64,000 bases of DNA from Pseudomonas sp. HAR-UPW-AIA-41 (GTDB lineage Bacteria > Pseudomonadota > Gammaproteobacteria > Pseudomonadales > Pseudomonadaceae). The stretch's first letter is position 1, and each line of letters starts with the position of its first letter. Where the stretch lies: positions 248,001 to 312,000 of the forward strand of contig NZ_NSLB01000005.1 of assembly GCF_002304225.1 (NCBI RefSeq), given 5' to 3'. This document shows positions 1 through 8,535 of this stretch, in pieces. Made by a program: the position numbers and the translations under genes. Below the pieces are notes generated by a model. It was given only the letters and a program-made list of their open reading frames with translations. It was not told the DNA's origin and made no database searches.

Positions 1-77
1 GCTCAGGCTAGGGAGTGCCGGTGTCACCCGCGTGACAGTTCGGCGACGCTTGAATGACATGCACGAGGAGAATTGCC

Positions 78-971
78 ATGCCCTGGACCCGCCTGCTGGA
101 GTCCGCCGAACGTCAGCCCGCCGCGCGCCTCGAAGACTGGTACGCCAGCCTGCTGGCGGCCTGCCCGGAGGCGGCACCGTTCGAGCTGGCGGTACGTGGC
201 GGCTGTCGGGCGGCGACGCCGGGGCTGGCCTTCCTGGCCGGTTACCAGGCAGCGCTACGGATGCTCTGGCCCTCGGCGCCGCTGAGTCTGGGGGCGCTGT
301 GCGTGACCGAGCAGCGCAGCGTGCGCCCGGCCGATCTGCAGTGCCGGGTAGCGGATTTGCAGGTCAGCGGGCGCAAGGATTTCGTCACTGCCGCCGAAGC
401 TGCCGACTGGCTGCTGGTGGCGGCTCGCGAGGAGGGTGGCGGGGAGAAACCGCAGATCGCCCTGCTGGTGGTGCGCAATGGCGATCCGGGCGTGCAGGTC
501 GGGGCGCTGCCGCCGCTCAAACTGATGCCTGATATCGGCCATGCCCGGCTGCAGCTGAATGAAGCGCCCTGCGAGCGGCTGGCTGGCGATGGCTGGAGCG
601 ATTATGTGAAGCCCTTCCGTACGCTGGAGGATGTCCATGTGCTGGCCGCCTTCACGGCCTGGCTGTATGGCGTGGGGCGTGACTGCGGCTGGCCGCTGAG
701 CCTGCGTTTGCGTCTGCTGGCCGTGCTTGCCGGGGCGGCCGAGGTGGCCCGTCAGCCAGCCAGTTCGCCAGCAGCTCATCTGCTGTTGGCAGGGCTGTTC
801 GAGCAGTGGCAGCAACTGAGTGGCGAGCTGGATCAGGCCTTTGCGGCGGGTCCGGCCGAGTGGCGGGAGCTGTGGCAGCGCGACCGCAGCCTGCTTGGCG
901 TGGCCGGCGCGGCGCGGGCCAAGCGTCTGAGCAATGCGCTGGTGGCACTGGCGATTGATGCAGGTCAGTGA
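78..971 (+). CDS. acyl-CoA dehydrogenase-like protein (short, probably non-canonical)
   Basis: A 297-residue soluble protein. The ATG at 78 is preceded by a GAGGAG ribosome-binding site; an in-frame upstream start at 54 has none. The overall order resembles an acyl-CoA dehydrogenase: a helical N-terminus, a middle beta part (LCVTEQ near 80, GRKDFVTAA near 110) and a C-terminal helical part (LEDVHVLAAFTAWLYG). It is shorter than true family members (about 380 residues or more), and I cannot see the conserved FAD-binding and catalytic glutamate segments, so enzyme activity is doubtful. It lies about 50 bases upstream of the oxygen-binding MBL protein gene and may be co-transcribed with it. The fold assignment is inferred from weak resemblance. 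Confidence 0.55.
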   Translation: MPWTRLLESAERQPAARLEDWYASLLAACPEAAPFELAVRGGCRAATPGLAFLAGYQAALRMLWPSAPLSLGALCVTEQRSVRPADLQCRVADLQVSGRKDFVTAAEAADWLLVAAREEGGGEKPQIALLVVRNGDPGVQVGALPPLKLMPDIGHARLQLNEAPCERLAGDGWSDYVKPFRTLEDVHVLAAFTAWLYGVGRDCGWPLSLRLRLLAVLAGAAEVARQPASSPAAHLLLAGLFEQWQQLSGELDQAFAAGPAEWRELWQRDRSLLGVAGAARAKRLSNALVALAIDAGQ

Positions 972-1024
972 GCAAATGGCGGCAAACGGCTTAACTGGCC
1001 CCCTCTGAAATCCTGGAGGTGGCC

Positions 1025-1810
1025 ATGCGCCGTGAACCCATTGTGCTGTTCGATAACGGCAGCCACCAATGCCTGATGTTTGATGATTTGGTCAGCGGCG
1101 AGGGCGTGCAGTCCAATCAGTTTCTGATCACCGATAACGAGCAATATCTGTTGCTCGATCCGGGTGGTGACCTGACCTATACGCCGTTGTCGCTGGAACT
1201 TTCCAAACACATTGATGTGCAGGATCTGACCTATATCTTTGCCTCACATCAGGATCCGGACATTATTGCCTCGTTGGACAAGTGGTTGCTTCACACTCGT
1301 GCAAAGGTAATTTGCTCCAAGCTGTGGGCGCGTTTCCTGCCTCATCTGACGGCCAGCTATCTGGCGCTTAGTCACGGTATCAATACCTACGACCGCATCA
1401 TCGCATTGCCAGATCGCGGCCAGTCGATTCCCTTGGGCAAGTGCCAGCTCAAGGCTGTGCCGGCGCATTTTCTGCATTCGGTCGGTAACTTCCAGATCTA
1501 CGATCCGGTGAGCAAGATTCTCTTCTCCGGCGATATGGGAGCTTCGCTGGTCGATGATGCGAGTCCGGTGCGCGACTTCGCTGCCCATCTGCCAAGCATG
1601 GAGGGATTTCACCGCCGTTATATGGCAAGCAACAAGGTCTGCCGGTTGTGGGCTCAGATGGTGCGTGGCATGGACGTGGCGATGATCGTACCGCAGCACG
1701 GGCGTCCCTTTGCCGGTCCGCAGATGATTGGCGTCTTCCTCGACTGGATCGAGAACCTCGAGTGCGGCATCGACCTTCTCGGTGCCGAGGACTACCAGTT
1801 GCCCAAGTGA
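1025..1810 (+). CDS. oxygen-binding diiron protein (ODP/flavodiiron-like MBL domain, no flavodoxin domain)
   Basis: A 261-residue metallo-beta-lactamase-fold protein related to the diiron domain of A-type flavoproteins (FprA). Candidate metal ligands are visible: H75-x-D77-x-D79 in SHQDPD, H148, D170 in LFSGDMG and H225 in PQHGRPF. The flavodoxin domain of true flavodiiron reductases is absent, so this matches stand-alone ODP proteins, which bind oxygen and are often linked to signalling or chemotaxis. The ATG at 1025 is chosen because GGAGGT (1015-1020) precedes it; the GTG at 1019 overlaps that site. A strong stem-loop follows. Family call fairly sure, partner unknown. Confidence 0.8.
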   Translation: MRREPIVLFDNGSHQCLMFDDLVSGEGVQSNQFLITDNEQYLLLDPGGDLTYTPLSLELSKHIDVQDLTYIFASHQDPDIIASLDKWLLHTRAKVICSKLWARFLPHLTASYLALSHGINTYDRIIALPDRGQSIPLGKCQLKAVPAHFLHSVGNFQIYDPVSKILFSGDMGASLVDDASPVRDFAAHLPSMEGFHRRYMASNKVCRLWAQMVRGMDVAMIVPQHGRPFAGPQMIGVFLDWIENLECGIDLLGAEDYQLPK

Positions 1811-1816
1811 TGTGTC

Positions 1817-1852
1817 GCGCCAAAACCGCCGTCAGGCTGGCGGTTTTGGCGC
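1817..1852 (+). terminator. stem-loop terminator after the ODP gene
   Basis: Perfect 14-bp inverted repeat, GCGCCAAAACCGCC (1817-1830) and its complement at 1839-1852, with an 8-base loop, 6 bases after the stop codon. There is no long T run on either side, so termination efficiency is uncertain. Confidence 0.7.
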
Positions 1853-1912
1853 TATGGCAGGCCTTTCAGGCCGTGCTAGGGTGCGCAGACTTCGACAACA
1901 AGAGGCCTGCCA

Positions 1913-3034
1913 ATGCCCATTTCCGTCTTGCGTCGCCTGCTCTGCGCCGGTGCTCTGTTGCTGCCTGCCGCGGCCAGCTGGGGCGAAACCTGGCCCGAGC
2001 GTGACTGGAGCGCCAGCCCCATAGCGCCCAGCGCCGCGCTCAGTGAATTTGAAACCTATGCCTTTCCCGCCCGCGACGATGGCACCCGCCAGGGTATTCG
2101 TACTGATGCCGTGGTGGTGATCCGCGATGGTGAGCTGATCTACGAGCGTTATGCCGGACCGACCAAAGCGAGCACACCGCATTTGACCTGGTCCATGAGC
2201 AAGAGCCTGCTCGCGGCGACGCTGGGCGTGGCTTACCGCGAGGGGCGCTTCAAACTGGATGAGCCGGTGGCCCAGTATTACTCGGCGTTTCAGGGGCACC
2301 CCTCGGTCAAACTTGGTCACCTGCTGAACTGGGCCTCCGGCCTGGCCTGGCAGGAGGATTACGAGTACGCGCCGCTGCGCTCCTCGGTGGTGGCCATGCT
2401 CTATACCCGTGGCCGTGGCGATATGGCCCGGTTCGTGGCCGAGCATCCGCTGGACGCGGTGCCGGGCACGCGCTTCCGTTACTCCAGCGGCGACAGCAAT
2501 GTGCTGGCCGCAGCGCTCAGGCAGATGGTTGGTGCACCGGCCTATGCCGATTACCCCTGGCAGGCGCTGTTCCAGCCGCTGGGTATCACCTCGGCGGTGT
2601 GGGAACGCGATGCCAGCGGCACCTTTGTCGGTTCCTCCTATGCCTACATGACGGCCCGTGATCTGGCCCGTGTCGGGTTGCTGATGCAGCGCGGCGGCCG
2701 CTGGGGCCAGCAGCAACTGCTGCCCAAGGCCTGGGTCGAGTTCAATCTGACGCCGTTTGCCAACTACCAGGCCGATCCGGCCAAACCCGGCGAAGCGGTA
2801 CCCGGCGGGCACTGGTGGCTCAACCGCCATCTGGCCAAGGCGGCCAAACCCTGGCCCGACGCCCCGGAGTCCACCTTCGCCGCGCTGGGCCACTGGGGGC
2901 AGGGGCTGTACGTGCTGCCGGAGCAGAAGCTGGTGGTGGTGCGTTATGCCGATGACCGCGACAAGACCTACCAGCACAACGAGTTTCTCAAACGGGCGCT
3001 GGCCGCCTTTGCCGCGCCGGAGGTGCAGCCATGA
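1913..3034 (+). CDS. exported serine hydrolase, beta-lactamase/EstB family
   Basis: A 373-residue protein with a cleavable signal peptide (about residues 1-24, hydrophobic LLCAGALLLPAAASWG). It carries the class-C beta-lactamase-like SxxK motif (S94-M-S-K97 in WSMSKSLL) and a tyrosine motif at Y190 (RYSSGDSN), as in esterases and 6-aminohexanoate-dimer hydrolases of this superfamily. Substrate is not predictable. Its stop codon overlaps the start of the next gene (ATGA at 3031-3034), implying translational coupling with the small exported protein downstream. Confidence 0.85.
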   Translation: MPISVLRRLLCAGALLLPAAASWGETWPERDWSASPIAPSAALSEFETYAFPARDDGTRQGIRTDAVVVIRDGELIYERYAGPTKASTPHLTWSMSKSLLAATLGVAYREGRFKLDEPVAQYYSAFQGHPSVKLGHLLNWASGLAWQEDYEYAPLRSSVVAMLYTRGRGDMARFVAEHPLDAVPGTRFRYSSGDSNVLAAALRQMVGAPAYADYPWQALFQPLGITSAVWERDASGTFVGSSYAYMTARDLARVGLLMQRGGRWGQQQLLPKAWVEFNLTPFANYQADPAKPGEAVPGGHWWLNRHLAKAAKPWPDAPESTFAALGHWGQGLYVLPEQKLVVVRYADDRDKTYQHNEFLKRALAAFAAPEVQP

Positions 3035-3342
3035 TCCGTCGTCATCCGCTGCGTCTGGCTCTGGCGCTGATTGCCGTGGTGCTGGCCACCCTGGCGTGGC
3101 ACAACCGGGCTCACCTGCAGGCCTTCCCCGATATCATCGGTGCCTACTCGGCCAAGGAGTACTGCTCCTGCCGCTACGTGATGGACAACCCGGCGCCGTA
3201 TTGCGCGGGCTACGTGAAACAGTGGCTGCCACTCACGCGCTTTCTCGATGACACCACCAACAAGCGCGTCACCGCCGAAGGCCTGGGGCGCAGCCACAGT
3301 GCGCGCTGGCTGGATGTGCGCCAGGGCTGCCAGCTGGAGTGA
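3031..3342 (+). CDS. small exported cysteine-containing protein of unknown function
   Basis: A 103-residue protein starting with a basic, hydrophobic segment (RRHPLRLALALIAVVLATLAW) that is either a signal peptide or a membrane anchor. The exported part has four cysteines, in CSC, YC and GC contexts, that could form disulfides. I do not recognise a characterised family. It starts inside the stop of the serine hydrolase (ATGA), so the two products are probably made together and may act together in the periplasm; that functional link is inference only. Confidence 0.75.
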   Translation: MIRRHPLRLALALIAVVLATLAWHNRAHLQAFPDIIGAYSAKEYCSCRYVMDNPAPYCAGYVKQWLPLTRFLDDTTNKRVTAEGLGRSHSARWLDVRQGCQLE

Positions 3343-3404
3343 TCGAGGTTCCCAAGAGCAGGGCGGCGGGCTATCGTTCGCCCTGTCTGTTGTGGAGTCC
3401 TGTC

Positions 3405-3998
3405 ATGTTGCGGAACCCTGTGGTGTTGCGAGTATTGCTGGCGCTGTGCGCCCTGAGCGTAATCGGTGTGGCGCGTGCCGACTGGGTACTGGATGGCGAG
3501 TCGTCGCGGGTCAGTTTCGTTTCCAGCAAGTCCGGCAGCCGGGCGGAGGTCAGTCGCTTCCTCGGCCTCAAGGGTGAGGTCGAGAGCGACGGGCAGGCTC
3601 AGCTGCGGGTCGAGCTGGAATCGGTCAGCTCGGGTATCCCCAAGCGCGATGAACTGCTGCGCAAGGACCTGTTCGAGATCACCCGCTTTCCGCTGGCGCT
3701 GATCGGTACCCGTCTGGATCTGCCGTCACTGCTCAATCTGGCGCCCGGCGCGCAGCTGGAATTGACCGTGCCGCTGACCGTCAAGCTGCATGGTAAGGCC
3801 AGCGATCACCTGGTTGAGCTGCTGGTTACCCGTCTGGATGAGCAGCGTTTTCAGGTGGTGACCCTGGCGCCGCTGGTGCTGCAGGCCGAGGACTATGACC
3901 TGCTGCCCGGTCTGGAGAAACTGCGCCAGCTGGCCAATCTCAGCCAGATCAACTCCGCGGTGCCGGTCAGCGCCGTGCTGATCTTCGTCAACCGTTGA
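3405..3998 (+). CDS. YceI-like periplasmic lipid-binding-fold protein
   Basis: A 197-residue exported protein with a signal peptide ending near ARADW. The mature part has YceI-family features: WVLDGESSRVSFVSSKSG at the start of the barrel, a KRDELLRKDLFEI segment and TVPLTVKLHGK strands. YceI proteins form a lipocalin-like barrel that can hold isoprenoid or fatty ligands. ATG 3405 is preferred to an in-frame start at 3339 because a signal peptide follows it directly and TGGAG (3392-3396) precedes it. Its stop overlaps the TTG start of the phospholipase D gene, so the two are probably coupled. Confidence 0.8.
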   Translation: MLRNPVVLRVLLALCALSVIGVARADWVLDGESSRVSFVSSKSGSRAEVSRFLGLKGEVESDGQAQLRVELESVSSGIPKRDELLRKDLFEITRFPLALIGTRLDLPSLLNLAPGAQLELTVPLTVKLHGKASDHLVELLVTRLDEQRFQVVTLAPLVLQAEDYDLLPGLEKLRQLANLSQINSAVPVSAVLIFVNR

Positions 3999-5149
3999 AT
4001 CACGAAGTTTTCGCCTGGCGCAGCGGTAATCGCTTCGAGCTGCTGCTCGACGGCCCGCAGTTCTTCCCGCGTCTGCTGGCAGCCATCGCCGCGGCCGAGC
4101 AGCGGGTTGAGCTGGAGCTGTATCTGGTCGAGGACGGTGCCTGCGCCACCGAGCTGGTCGCGGCGCTGACGGCGGCGGCCCGCCGTGGCGTGCGTGTGCG
4201 TTGCCTGTTCGACGGCTTTGGCAGCCTGGCTTTCGGCGAGTCGTCGCGCCAGTTGCTGGCCGGTGCTGGTGTCGAGTTGCGTCTGTACAACCCGCTGAGC
4301 TGGCGGCGCGGCCTGCTCAATCTGTACCGCGACCACCGCAAGCTGCTGCTGGTCGATGATCATCTCGGTTTCGTCGGGGGCACCGGCGCCACCGATGACT
4401 TCTGGACGCCGGGCAGTGATGCCTGCTGGCATGAGCTGATGGTGCAGATGCAGGGGCCGCTGCTGCAGGACTGGCGTCAGCTGTTCGAGCGCCAGTGGCA
4501 GGCCAGCGAGGGCCGCCGGGCCTGGCGGCCGAGTTTGCCGTTGCGTCGCCCCAGCCTGCCGGCCATTCCGCCTCTGGGGCCGGGCCTCGGGCGTGTGGCC
4601 TATGCCGATGCCGAGCAGCACCGTGACATCCTGCAGTCGCTGGTGCGCAACCTGCTGCGCGCGAGGCGCACCATCTGGCTGGCCACGCCCTATTTCCTGC
4701 CGACCTGGCGGGTCCGCCGCGCCCTGCGCCGTGCTGCCAGGCGCGGGGTGGATGTGCGCCTGCTGCTGACAGGACACAACACCGACCATGCCCCGGTACG
4801 CTATGCCGGGCAGCGCTACTACCCGCGCCTGCTCAAGGCCGGGGTGCGTATCTTCGAGTACCAGCCGCGTTTTCTGCACCTGAAGATGGTGCTGGTGGAC
4901 GACTGGGTCAGCCTCGGCTCCTGCAACTTCGATCACTGGAACCTGCGCTGGAATCTGGACGCCAACCTCGAGGCCTTCGATCCGCAGCTGGCCGCAGAGG
5001 CTGCTTCCAGTTTCATGGCTGATTTTGCCCAGGCCGAGGAAGTGACTCTGGGAGGCTGGCGTGCCATGCCGCTGGGCGAGCGCATTCGTACGCGCCTGTG
5101 GGGATGGCTCGACCGGTTGGTGATCAATCTGTTCGATCAGCGCCGCTGA
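3995..5149 (+). CDS. cardiolipin synthase-like phospholipase D family protein
   Basis: A 384-residue protein with two HKD (phospholipase D) motifs: H114-x-K116-x4-D121 in RDHRKLLLVDDH and H294-x-K296-x4-D301 in LHLKMVLVDD. This layout and size fit ClsB/ClsC-type cardiolipin synthases, which transfer phosphatidyl groups at the inner membrane; no clear N-terminal membrane segments are present, as in ClsB. The start is a TTG at 3995 that overlaps the TGA of the YceI gene; no upstream ATG exists in frame. Exact donor and acceptor lipids cannot be told. Confidence 0.85.
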   Translation: MNHEVFAWRSGNRFELLLDGPQFFPRLLAAIAAAEQRVELELYLVEDGACATELVAALTAAARRGVRVRCLFDGFGSLAFGESSRQLLAGAGVELRLYNPLSWRRGLLNLYRDHRKLLLVDDHLGFVGGTGATDDFWTPGSDACWHELMVQMQGPLLQDWRQLFERQWQASEGRRAWRPSLPLRRPSLPAIPPLGPGLGRVAYADAEQHRDILQSLVRNLLRARRTIWLATPYFLPTWRVRRALRRAARRGVDVRLLLTGHNTDHAPVRYAGQRYYPRLLKAGVRIFEYQPRFLHLKMVLVDDWVSLGSCNFDHWNLRWNLDANLEAFDPQLAAEAASSFMADFAQAEEVTLGGWRAMPLGERIRTRLWGWLDRLVINLFDQRR

Positions 5150-5167
5150 CCCGCACTTTTGGCGGGT
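5149..5167 (+). terminator. weak stem-loop after the cardiolipin-synthase-like gene
   Basis: ACCCGC (5149-5154) pairs with GCGGGT (5162-5167) across a 7-base loop directly at the stop codon. Short and without a T run, so only a possible terminator. Confidence 0.35.
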
Positions 5168-5222
5168 GCCTGCTCTGGCGCGGCTGGTTAAGCTCGCCGG
5201 ATAACCACTAAAGGGGATGCGC

Positions 5223-5834
5223 ATGCGCCGCCAGATCCTGTCGCTTCTGCTGTTACCGCTGCTGCTGGCGGGTTGCTCCACACCGGGAACCTTTTTCATG
5301 CCTCTGCAGGGGCCGCATTTCAAGGCTCAGGCGCTGCCTGACGAGGACAATGCGCTGGTCTATCTGTATCGCCCGAAAAGCGACTGGGGCGATCAGGAGC
5401 TGGAGGCGCCGGGGGTGTTTCTCAATAACGAACTGATCGGCGTGCTACCCAGTGGTGGCTATCTGGCGCTGGAGTTCGACGTCGACAACTACAAGCTGGA
5501 AATGCGCCGGCCATTGTTCGGTAGCTATTGGACGCTGTTCGCCGATGGCCCGCTGGAGTTCACCCGCATCGCCAGTTTTACTCTGGAGGCTGAAACCGGC
5601 GCGGTGTATTACCTGCGTTACGACGAGCTGAACCCGCCGCCGGCCAAGGATACCCTGCCGGAGGAGGGCGATGGCCCGCTGCAGGTGGTGAGCGAGCGTC
5701 TGGGTCTTGAGGAATTGCCGGCCACCCGTCTGGTGCAGGACAGCCAGCATTATGCGGCGGGCAGCTACGCGGTGCGGCCCCAGCGCAGCTTCTGGGAGGG
5801 CGTGGGCAAGGCGCTCGACCATATCGGCATCTGA
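5223..5834 (+). CDS. DUF2846-type lipoprotein
   Basis: A roughly 203-residue predicted outer- or inner-membrane lipoprotein. The signal peptide ends in a clear lipobox (LLLAGC, Cys near residue 18). The mature part ([36 protein letters not shown]) resembles DUF2846 beta-sandwich proteins. Two ATGs lie 6 bases apart (5217 and 5223); I prefer 5223 because AAGGGG (5211-5216) directly abuts 5217. A T-rich terminator follows. Function unknown. Confidence 0.8.
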   Translation: MRRQILSLLLLPLLLAGCSTPGTFFMPLQGPHFKAQALPDEDNALVYLYRPKSDWGDQELEAPGVFLNNELIGVLPSGGYLALEFDVDNYKLEMRRPLFGSYWTLFADGPLEFTRIASFTLEAETGAVYYLRYDELNPPPAKDTLPEEGDGPLQVVSERLGLEELPATRLVQDSQHYAAGSYAVRPQRSFWEGVGKALDHIGI

Positions 5835-5849
5835 ATCATGGCTCAGAAG

Positions 5850-5873
5850 AAACCGGCTCCGGCCGGTTTTTTT
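5850..5873 (+). terminator. rho-independent terminator
   Basis: AAACCGG (5850-5856) pairs with CCGGTTT (5863-5869), followed by more T residues to 5873; 15 bases after the lipoprotein stop. Confidence 0.8.
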
Positions 5874-5968
5874 CTGCCTGTTTGCAGTCTGTAGTAGAGG
5901 GGTATTACCCAGACATGCCTTGGCAGGAGGACACTGAACCTGTCCCCACGCCCTCAGGAGCACGTGTC

Positions 5969-6535
5969 ATGGCGAGCAAATCCATTCTCATGCTGGTTGG
6001 CGATTACGCCGAAGATTACGAAACCATGGTGCCGTTCCAGGCGCTGCAGATGGTCGGCCATCGCGTCGATGCCGTCTGCCCCGGCAAGACCACCGGCCAG
6101 TTCATCCGTACCGCCATCCACGATTTCGAGGGCGACCAGACCTACAGCGAGAAGCCGGGACACAACTTTGTCCTCAACGCCGATTTCGAAGCGGTGAAGG
6201 CCGAGGCGTATGATGCCCTGGTGATTCCCGGTGGGCGCGCTCCGGAGTACCTGCGCCTGAACGAGCAGGTGCTGGCGCTGGTACGCGCCTTTGCTGCGGC
6301 CAACAAGCCGATTGCGGCGGTCTGTCACGGTGCCCAGCTGCTGGCAGCTGCCGGTGTGCTCAAGGGCCGTGCCTGCAGTGCCTACCCGGCCTGTGCGCCG
6401 GAGGTTCGCCTGGCTGGTGGCGAGTATGTGGAGATTGCCGTGGATGCCGCCCATGTCGACGGCAACCTGATCACCGCGCCGGCCTGGCCGGCACATCCGG
6501 CCTGGCTGGCCGCGCTGCTGGCGCAGCTGGTCTGA
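5969..6535 (+). CDS. DJ-1/PfpI family protein
   Basis: A 188-residue protein of the DJ-1/PfpI superfamily, close to YhbO/PfpI-type deglycases or cysteine hydrolases. The nucleophile elbow is visible as [10 protein letters not shown] (Cys near 117, followed by His), and the acidic residue partner lies in the N-terminal GDYAEDYE segment. Members are credited with stress-related deglycation or protease activity, but no substrate can be set from sequence. ATG 5969 has CAGGAG eight bases upstream; the longer reading from 5882 lacks a site. Confidence 0.85.
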   Translation: MASKSILMLVGDYAEDYETMVPFQALQMVGHRVDAVCPGKTTGQFIRTAIHDFEGDQTYSEKPGHNFVLNADFEAVKAEAYDALVIPGGRAPEYLRLNEQVLALVRAFAAANKPIAAVCHGAQLLAAAGVLKGRACSAYPACAPEVRLAGGEYVEIAVDAAHVDGNLITAPAWPAHPAWLAALLAQLV

Positions 6536-6581
6536 TGCTGGAAACGCTTGTGTAGGTAACCCCGCGGATAAGGAGGCGAGC

Positions 6582-6890
6582 ATGTGCGAACTCTATGTGA
6601 AGGCCGATCCGATTCTCTATGAGTCGCGCTCGCGCTCCCTGCGTATCCGCGGTGTGGTCACCACTCTGCGCCTGGAAAACCAGTTCTGGGACATCCTGCG
6701 CGAGATTGCCGAAGTCGACGGCATGACCACCAATCAGCTGATTACCAAGCTCTATGAAGAGGTGATGGATTACCGCGGCGAAGTGGTCAATTTCGCTTCC
6801 TTTCTGCGGGTCAGCTGCACGCGCTTTCTTGCTCAGCGGGCCGCGCCAGGGGCCACTCTGCTGAGTCTGCCTGGACGCAAACAGGGCTGA
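6582..6890 (+). CDS. ribbon-helix-helix domain protein
   Basis: A 102-residue protein matching the RHH_4 type of ribbon-helix-helix proteins: a short strand (RSLRIRGVVTTLRLENQFW) followed by two helices with NQLITKLYEEV. Such proteins are usually small DNA-binding regulators, though this subfamily is uncharacterised. The start has AGGAGG (6570-6575) upstream. It lies 46 bases after the DJ-1 gene and may be in its operon. Confidence 0.75.
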   Translation: MCELYVKADPILYESRSRSLRIRGVVTTLRLENQFWDILREIAEVDGMTTNQLITKLYEEVMDYRGEVVNFASFLRVSCTRFLAQRAAPGATLLSLPGRKQG

Positions 6891-6920
6891 AGTGTTAATG
6901 GGGCTGGCCTCTCTACCGGC

Positions 6921-6947
6921 TTGCGCTTGGGGTGGGCTGTCTATACT
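6921..6947 (+). promoter_or_regulatory. possible sigma-70 promoter for the HD-GYP/kinase operon
   Basis: TTGCGC (6921-6926), 15-base spacer, TATACT (6942-6947), about 30 bases before the ATG at 6977. The -10 is good and the spacing short; candidate only. Confidence 0.4.
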
Positions 6948-6976
6948 CAGGTCATTAATTGAGCCTGAGGGCCATC

Positions 6977-8533
6977 ATGGACTTCTTCTCCGATCACGCG
7001 CCCAGCCAGTCTCCTCAGCCGTCTGCCGTACCCTCTGATAAACCCTGCTGGTGCGTCCTGCTGGTTGATGATGATGCCGAGATTCATGGCATCACTCGTC
7101 TGGCTTTGCGTGGTTTTGAGTTTCAGAGTCGGCCTCTGGAGTTGCTCTCTGCCCATTCGGCTGCCGAGGCCCGGGAGATCTTTGCTCGGCGCCATGATAT
7201 TGCGCTGGCTTTGGTTGATGTCGTTATGGAGACCGAGCACGCAGGCCTCGATCTGGTGCGTTACCTGCGAGAGGACTGCAATAACCGTTTGACGCGTCTG
7301 GTTTTGCGTACCGGGCAGGCAGGTCAGGCGCCGGAAGACCGGGTAATCCGCGAATACGATATCGACGATTACAAGGAAAAGACCGAACTCACCACGCAGA
7401 AGCTGCGCACTCTGCTGTATTCCATGTTGCGTTCTTATCGCGATCTCTGCGTGATTGAGGAACAGCGACGGGGCCTGAGCAAGGTGATGGAGGCGTCGGC
7501 CAAGGTACAAAATGCCGCAACCCTCAAGCTGTTTTCTTCCACCGTATTGGAACAGTTGACCTCGTTGTTACACCTCAATCGATCAGCACTCTACTGCATG
7601 GTGCTACCTGGGGCTGGCAATGGTGAGCGTGAGACACGCACCCTGGCTGCCACGGGCGAATTTGTCCGCTATCAGCCCGGTACTTCTTTTGAGGTGCTGC
7701 CGGAGCTGGTCAGCTCTCGATTTCAACAAGTTCTGGCCGAGCAACGCTCACTGCATTTCGATGACGCTTATGTGATGTACATGGCAGGCGAGCGTGGCGG
7801 TGCCAACTTGCTCTATGTCACCCATCTCGAGCCGTTGAGCGATCTGGACCGGCAACTGCTGGAAATCTACATCCACAATGTTGCCCTGACCTTCGAGAAC
7901 ATCAACCTGATGGAGGATCTGCAGGAAACCTCCAAGGAATTGGTTTGTACCTTGGCTGATGCTGTAGAAGCGCGCAGCAAGGAAACCGGAGCGCATGTTC
8001 AGCGTGTGGCATTGATCTGTGAACAGCTGGCAGTCCTGATGGGGCTGGATGAGCGTGAGTCGATGATGATCAAGCATGCTTCGCCCTTGCATGACATCGG
8101 CAAGGTAGCCATCCCTGATGCCATCTTGCACAAGCCGGGCAAGCTGGATGAGCAGGAGTGGTCAGTCATGCAGAAACATGTCGACTATGGTGTGAGTATT
8201 CTGCAACGTTCCAAGCGTGACCTGATGCGCATGGGCGCTGTTATTGCCGGCCACCACCACGAGCGATGGGATGGCAAAGGTTATCCTCAGGGCTTGGCCG
8301 GGGAAGCGATTCCTCTGGCTGGCCGAATTGTGGCACTGGCCGATGTCTTTGATGCCCTCGGCTCACGGAGAAGCTACAAGGAGCCTTGGTCGGATGAGAG
8401 AATTCGCGAGCTGATTGCCAGCGAGCGTGGGCGTCAGTTTGACCCGCAATTGGTCGACCTGCTGTTAGCTCACTACGAAGACTTCCGCCGTATCCGCGAA
8501 CGCTTTCCGGACCTGCCCGGTGGAGAGCACTAA
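6977..8533 (+). CDS. response regulator with DUF3369 and HD-GYP phosphodiesterase domains
   Basis: A 518-residue protein with an N-terminal receiver domain (acidic pocket D31-D33, phospho-acceptor D81 in LVDVVMETEHAG, T112, Lys near 133), a central GAF-like DUF3369 domain (about 165-320) and a C-terminal HD-GYP domain (about 325-510). The HD-GYP residues look complete: H372-D373, H401 and HHERWDGKGYP at 427-437, so cyclic-di-GMP hydrolysis is expected. ATG 6977 has GAGG upstream. The next gene, two bases on, encodes a histidine kinase that is the obvious partner. Phosphorylation probably tunes c-di-GMP breakdown. Confidence 0.9.
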   Translation: MDFFSDHAPSQSPQPSAVPSDKPCWCVLLVDDDAEIHGITRLALRGFEFQSRPLELLSAHSAAEAREIFARRHDIALALVDVVMETEHAGLDLVRYLREDCNNRLTRLVLRTGQAGQAPEDRVIREYDIDDYKEKTELTTQKLRTLLYSMLRSYRDLCVIEEQRRGLSKVMEASAKVQNAATLKLFSSTVLEQLTSLLHLNRSALYCMVLPGAGNGERETRTLAATGEFVRYQPGTSFEVLPELVSSRFQQVLAEQRSLHFDDAYVMYMAGERGGANLLYVTHLEPLSDLDRQLLEIYIHNVALTFENINLMEDLQETSKELVCTLADAVEARSKETGAHVQRVALICEQLAVLMGLDERESMMIKHASPLHDIGKVAIPDAILHKPGKLDEQEWSVMQKHVDYGVSILQRSKRDLMRMGAVIAGHHHERWDGKGYPQGLAGEAIPLAGRIVALADVFDALGSRRSYKEPWSDERIRELIASERGRQFDPQLVDLLLAHYEDFRRIRERFPDLPGGEH

Positions 8534-8535
8534 AG

